DNA of 64,000 nucleotides from Metopolophium dirhodum (Eukaryota > Arthropoda > Insecta > Hemiptera > Aphididae): contig NC_083561.1 of NCBI RefSeq assembly GCF_019925205.1, positions 14,507,217 through 14,571,216 of the forward strand, read 5' to 3'. Positions within the stretch are counted from its first letter, which is position 1. Each line of letters opens with the position of its first letter. Made by a program: the position numbers and the translations under genes. This document shows, one piece after another, positions 57,925 through 64,000 of this stretch. The notes beneath the pieces were generated by a model. It saw nothing but the letters and a program-made list of their open reading frames with translations. It did not search any database and was not told where the DNA came from.

Positions 57925-58900
57925 GTAAGACGGTGTACATATTATTTTTATTGTACTATAATGTCATCATGTGTATTATGTGTAATAAGTTACGATCGAG
58001 GGTGTTTTCCTCGGTCGCGGAAAACGTGTACGTGACGGACGAACACGGCGTCCCCGGACGTCCGGGTCGTCGCGTCTTTCCTGGACGGGGCGGGCTCGCG
58101 GCGCAACACTTTCTCTTTTGTTTTTGTCTATTTCTCTTTCCGTTCGCGCGCTCCACCGCCGCCTGCCCGTCGTTTACTCTGTCGGCTCGCCCGTCATAAT
58201 CGCTGTCGTGTGTTGTACTGTCGTTCGGTGCACCCTTCGGCGTCGCGGTCGGCCGTCGTGTGCGGTGTGGCCAGGCGTGTCGCTCCAATAGATGCTTATC
58301 TCGTTCGGCAGATAACCGCCGCCGCCGCAGCACTACACCTGTTGTTGGGTGGGTGGGCGGGCGGGGTGACCTTATTGGTCAAGTTCATGCACGGGCACCG
58401 CGGAGCCTTGACTGTGGACACGGTGAATAGAGCTATTTTGGGTTCACGCGACCGACGTGTGTGCCGTATTGGCTATTGAGTCGGCCGCCTCCTGTGGTGA
58501 TGGTGGTGGTGGTGGTGGCTACCGTAGTACCGTGTACCAGTTCGGTAGGAGTCTCGACTCTCGACTCCCGAGGATTTATACGACGGTACACCGTGGTGTA
58601 CCGTTTTCACCTGATGCGCAATACAATGGGCCAATGTACGTAGACGAGGTGGTGAAGGGTCCTGGACGGGTGTGCCTATGCGGTGGTTGTTTTTCTTCAC
58701 CCTCCCGGCGCTGTGTGGTTGGCGGGAGGGCGTGCGTCGGTATTGTTGTCGGAACACGTTGTTTCTCGTCGTCGCTCTTCCACGGGTTGTGTGTCAACCG
58801 GCGATCGAAGTCTAGACTCTAGAAATTAGAATCTCACAGACGCACTAGAGGTAGTGCGGAACCTTCGAATGACAAAGAATTAAGAAATACGTTCCTTGTA
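57925..58900. other. GC-rich island, start of a long intron
   Basis: CpG-rich sequence with simple repeats (GGTGGTGGTGGTGG near 58502, GCCGCCGCCG near 58317). Many overlapping long frames occur here on both strands, but none has a recognisable domain; they reflect base composition. Confidence 0.5.
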
Positions 58901-61900
58901 TTATAGCATTTAGTATAATATTACATTGCAAACAGTTTTATTCATGTTCAATAAAAAAAATCGTGGACAACTGCAACGGAGAGGGGCTGCTAGCATTTCC
59001 CATCCGCCTGATTTACAGTTTTTACTGTCTGTCATGTCCCGTGTTGTTGTAAGAGGTAGTAGTAGCATGGAATTTTGTAACTCAGAAGTTTTTGGCCATT
59101 ATAATGGAGAGAAAAACGATGGTTTTCGCTAGCACAGAAGCTTTTGAGTGATAAAGAAACTAACATTTAAACAAGAGATAAAGGAGATGTTGCAAGGTAA
59201 TGGTATCAGTTGTGTTAATGGCTTAAAGATGTTTGTACAATGCCGCATTGATAAGCTTAATATCAATGTTTATTTAACGACGACACTCAAACTGGTTTAA
59301 AAACATTTTATTGCCAATAAACAGCAGTCGTTGGCCGTTGTATGGTTTGGACTTGGAAATAGAGAGTAAGGTATAATATATAGTATATATTTCAAACTTA
59401 ATTTTAGGAGATACAAGTTAATGCTGACATTTTCCTACTGATATTTTGTCACTGATTGTTCATTATTTTAAATTATCTCCCACTAAATAAATAATATCTA
59501 CTTTTACTCTTTTACTTAAATTAATCGTAATAAATACCAATTCGATATTTAAGGATTACACGGATTTCTACTGTAATACGTCTTTTATCTTGGTTAGGTT
59601 ATTTTAAATAAAAAATACGTCTTTTTAATTTCAAGCAAGCACCTGTTTAGGTTGGATTCAGTAAGTTCAATCAATGACATAAGACATAGGTATTTAAAAT
59701 TATTATTGGCAGGTTTATTATAAAGTTACCATACCTATCACATAGGTTTAAAGTAATATCCACTACAATTAGGTTCTCGTAACCTTATAATAATTATTAA
59801 AAATCTTATTTTTCACACTTGTTTTGGTAATGAAAAACAAAAACAAATTCAAATTTTTTAAGTTTGTACACGCTGGATATTTGTTTGATTTTAGCGTAAT
59901 ATACACTATACACTTCCGGTCTTTAATACACCTATACACCTACATAATATATTGTTAAATAAATTGGAAGTACTTACATTTTAAAGATTTATGTTTAATA
60001 AACGTTAGTCGTTAATATACATCCTATTAACGACATTGAAATACTCAAAACAAACACGTACAAAATAATTATTTTTGGTCCTAATTAAATTACCTAAATA
60101 TAGTTAGACAGGTATGTTGATCAATGTTTTTAATATAAGATTAATTAAAAACATTTAAACAAAAGAAATGATATACCTACGTATTTATCATTTTTTAACT
60201 AGGTATATATATTTAGTATTTCGTAGGTATACTCAGTAATATTTAATAGTTAATATTTGAATGTTATCAATCAAAAATAACTTATAACAATTTGCACAGA
60301 AATATCATAAAGCCGTACAACTATAGGTAGCTATAAATAATATATTTTGCTCTGTATTTTGCACTATATTGATATTGAATAAAAAATGAAAATTTAATTT
60401 GTAATTAAAAACAGTTTTATTGAATTTTAGTCCCTAAATATTTGTAATTTAAAAAAAAACTAAATAGTAAAATACATTTTTATCTCTATTTTTATTGGTA
60501 GCGAGTTTAAGACTTAAATTATGATACAACAATACAAACTAATTCATTGAATATTACTGTAGGTATCTAAATGTTTTGAATTTGTTGTTTGGTGTATTAC
60601 GGGGTTATCACCGAAAAACATTCATTTATTTAAAAAAACGCTTGTTTTTAAAATTATTTATTTTACATAATTTTAAATCGTTACAAAACATTTTTTTGAA
60701 AAAACTTATATTTTAAATTTATCGTTTTTAAGTTTTTACTGTTACATTTTATATACCTATTTAATTTTCTAAGTATAATATTATTTGGTGTATTTCGTTA
60801 TAAAACCAAATTTTAGACAAGTACCTATTTAACTTGATTATTAATTAAAGTTAAGATGAGTGGAGTAGTCGACCAGCATTTAGTGGGGTTGGTAGTCATG
60901 TAGGTACCTCTCCGGAGCAGTTCATCTAAATTTTGAATACTTATAACAGTTATAACTTATAAACTACTCGTTCAAAATTAGATTTATTCATCGAAGTATA
61001 CTCCAAAAATATTCTGCTTTTGTATAAAGAATCAATGCTGTCTTAAAAAAAAAAGTATGTGAAAAATGATACCTAACGATAACAGATAGTAAATAATATT
61101 GAAAAATGTTGTTTTTTTATTGTCTTTAAATTATGTAAAAAGAATATTTTCAAAAACGTTAACCGTTAGTTATATCTAGGCTTAATATGTGTTTCATTTG
61201 TATAATTATATTTTAGATTACGTTAAAAATAAAGTAATACCTACTGTTAAATAATTAAAATTATATTGACATGTTTAACGATTAAAAATAATTTATATTT
61301 TAGAAAAAAGAGCCTCAATTTTGATCATGACGTAGTGCCCAATGAATTATAATATAACGTTTGAATTGTTGACCCACAACAGTTAGTATGATATCCCCCT
61401 ACTAATTCTATGACAGGGAGGAAAGATTATTGGATGCATCCGGACTTAAATTGACCAAGTCGTGCTTTGATATTAAAGGTTAAACTACCAACTAATAGTT
61501 CATTGCCTAATCTGAAACATATCCATTATCTTATATTATCAGTAGGTGAACTGTATAATATCTATACTCCAGTAAAATATGTAGTTGAAAGGAATCCAGT
61601 AAGCCACATTAATTCAACGGACAAAAATACTGGAAGTTTTCGCAAGATTTAAAATATGTAGACAGAAAATATAATTTCATTTTCATTTTCAAATGCATGA
61701 ATTATAAAAAGGTTATAACCTAAAGATACTTACATTATTACTGATAATTGTTATTTAATAAGATCATTATTTCCAAGTTTACAATTAATATACTTGGTTT
61801 CTGGGTTATATATTCTGTTAAAAAAAAAAAATAATAATATTGTTATTACAACCTTATTATGAGCGTACATGTACAATAATTACGAAGTATTAGTTTTTGG

Positions 61901-63934
61901 TTAGGTAAATACTAAGGACTAAGTACATACACGGATGAAATTGATAAGAAATAAAATTTGATTCACAAGTACCACATAGTTTGCAAAACCATAATATAAT
62001 TTTTTTAATTTTCAGATTTATAAATAAGGCCAAGGGTTAAGCATTGTTATAACTTATAGTAATAACTTTTTTTTTAATTAATGGTATCAAGGGTTATATT
62101 TTAATTAAATAAACGATATTATCGCCAAGTTAAATCAGTAGACCGTAGTTACTATTTCCAAACAACTAATATCATTTCTATTTATATAAGTGATCATTTA
62201 TTTATAAGTAATTGAATGATATCATTTAAATAGATGGGTTAAAAATTAGCAAATAAAATATATTTGATTACTTAGAAAATATAATTTAATATATAAATAC
62301 ATTTTGCAGAGCTTTGCTTTTGTTACTTATTTTTGGAACTTATGGGTGCCACTGGTTGATTGTTAATTATTATCGTATGACGTAGATACATATTATTTAC
62401 ATTTTAAATAATAGTCAACATTTTTCTAGGTTCTGTCAATGAACAGTCTCCTCTTCACGCGATTCATGTTTGTATATAATTTTCTATGTTATCCTTATTA
62501 CTTATTGTTTTCATTTTGTTAACAGGTTGAATATATTTAAATAATAATAAAAACAAGTACTTATATTATTATATTTTTGTAATCTGTATTGCGTATGTCT
62601 ATAACTTGTTATATAGTACTAACTTGTTAGTACTATATATAGGTACCTATAAGTACCTACATAAAATTAAATGAATTCTATATATAAATTGATTTTGCAA
62701 TACAGTTCTGTTCGGTAGAGCCCCTAAAGTTTAAGCAAATTTAAATGGGTAGGGGCGAACGCTTTCCCCAAACGACGCGTTAAGAGTTTTTGCAGGATAG
62801 GCAGTACTTCAGTTATATAACATTGCATCCCAACAATGTTTAATGGAATAGTGCGTGAATCGATTTGTATATACGTGACATATAGCTGTATGAATTATTA
62901 TATTTTATTTAAATCTATATAAATATTGACAGTACAATAAAGAGCATAACAAATATATTCTCTCCTTTTCCCCTTAATACTCAAGTAACTATCTTATATT
63001 TAAGGTGTAATTGGAATTTTTCCGTAATAAACAATATTGTTATTATTATTATTATTATATTATTCATTAAGTTAGTTTTGGCTGTACGCTTATATTTAGT
63101 GTTGATGACTATTCCGGGGAGTATTTTTTATAAAAGACATGCGTAGTGACGTGAAAACTTATAATTCATTATTCGATAAAGCGATCTTCTGACCAGAGAC
63201 CAGAGCCGTGGTGACAGCTTTGTTGAACTTTGTTATAATACTGAATGTTACATTGTTACTTGGTGAGTTTACCAAGGTTTTACTTAGAACGCCGGGCAGG
63301 ACCACAGTAAAAGGGTGACGACGAGGCTTACAAATGTACTAGACACGTTTTTCCAAAATTTCGTTGACGGCGACTCAAAAAATGTTGATCGAGAATCTTT
63401 GAGAATTGTATGGCGTCGATGGACGCGGAGAATATGGCTACGAACAACGGGTTAGGTTACCTAACCTAACCGGAACAAGGGTTTTCTAAGAATGGCTGAT
63501 GAAAAATATCGTAGTTACTACCAGCTTACCAGTACTGTGTAGTATGAAGACTCTAGGCTTTCAGGCCTACCACCGGTAAAAAAACGTTTCTAATGAAAGA
63601 AAAAACGATTGTAAATGATTTTCATTTGAACTGATTAGTGATTACACCATCACTCTACCGATATCTAGGGTGTTTTGAAAATAATAAGAATAACAACAAG
63701 ATTATTTTGTTTAGGTACCTACTTGATTTAATTGTTGCCCTCGACATCGACACATTTTTGGTGTCGATGAGACGATGAGATGCGTTGCCTCACTGCCTCA
63801 GGTTTTATTTTATAAAATAAAATTGTATGGAAAAGAAAAAAGTTATTAAGATAAGTGGTAAATACAACAAATAATTTATAAAAAAATTATAATTCTAATG
63901 TCTTATTTATAGAGGATAAAAATCTATACCTAAA
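58901..63934. other. AT-rich sequence, no gene seen
   Basis: Probably intron of the gene starting at 57621. Short frames at 58926-59132 and 61467-61652 lack splice context or motifs. A hairpin TATATAGTACTAA / TTAGTACTATATA lies at about 62610-62640, and a telomere-like palindrome at about 63450-63471. Confidence 0.45.
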
Positions 63935-64000
63935 TATAAAAATGAATATTTGTCTGTCTGTCTGTTTTTTATTCATTCCTAAACCATTCATCCGATTGTG
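63935..64000. repeat. left edge of an interspersed repeat, cut by window end
   Basis: TATAAAAATGAATATTTGTC, then TGTCTGTCTGTTTTTTATTC, then CCATTCATCCGATTG. This TGTC-tandem start followed by a CATCCGATTG phrase resembles the ends of widespread insect repeats. The class cannot be told from 66 bases. Confidence 0.4.

Noticed and set aside
57564..58822. Several long frames on both strands in the GC-rich island
   Set aside because: They overlap each other and the favoured exon, show SSSSS/RRR/HHHH runs from simple repeats, and have no recognisable domains.
1..64000. CRISPR array or bacterial operon
   Set aside because: No evenly spaced direct repeats with unique spacers; the genes are intron-bearing and eukaryotic.

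Overview
The window looks like aphid (Hemiptera: Aphididae) nuclear DNA. It is very AT-rich, full of the TAGGTA/TACCTA words typical of aphid genomes, has short phase-consistent introns with GT-AG borders, and is crowded with degenerate DNA transposons. Gene density is low: six complete or nearly complete protein-coding genes, one first exon whose gene runs off the right edge, and little else that codes. All gene models were assembled by hand from exon reading frames and splice sites.

Left to right. (1) A small minus-strand gene (1180-3386) appears to encode a secreted, four-cysteine protein from tiny exons, with two possible last exons. (2) 3.6-11.7 kb is intergenic with transposon remnants. 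(3) A CDC50/TMEM30 flippase subunit lies at 11747-17441 (minus), with a tRNA-derived SINE and a hAT-type element in introns. (4) 17.4-23.7 kb is intergenic repeats. (5) A plus-strand multi-pass membrane protein of unknown function lies at 23732-27970. (6) SUMO is at 28295-32741 (minus). (7) A PPIL1-type cyclophilin is at 35193-39886 (minus). (8) Pyruvate dehydrogenase phosphatase is at 41770-47201 (plus), with a three-level nest of transposons in its second intron. (9) 47.2-52.9 kb is repeats, including a well-preserved 969-bp hAT element. (10) VPS4 is at 52933-56727 (minus); one intron holds a Tigger/pogo element that itself carries a SINE. (11) A GC-rich island starts at about 56.8 kb and continues to about 58.9 kb. 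It holds the probable divergent promoter of VPS4 and a plus-strand gene whose first coding exon (57621-57924) is preceded by an upstream ORF overlapping its start codon. (12) 59-64 kb shows no recognisable gene.

The recognised genes are unrelated housekeeping functions: phospholipid flipping, SUMO conjugation, spliceosomal peptidyl-prolyl isomerisation, PDH reactivation and ESCRT-III disassembly. They do not form a pathway. I found no CRISPR array, operon, free-standing tRNA or rRNA, and no convincing new multi-gene system. The items most worth following up are the secreted micro-exon gene, the start-overlapping upstream ORF, the nested transposon stratigraphy, and several perfect palindromes and fold-back repeats.
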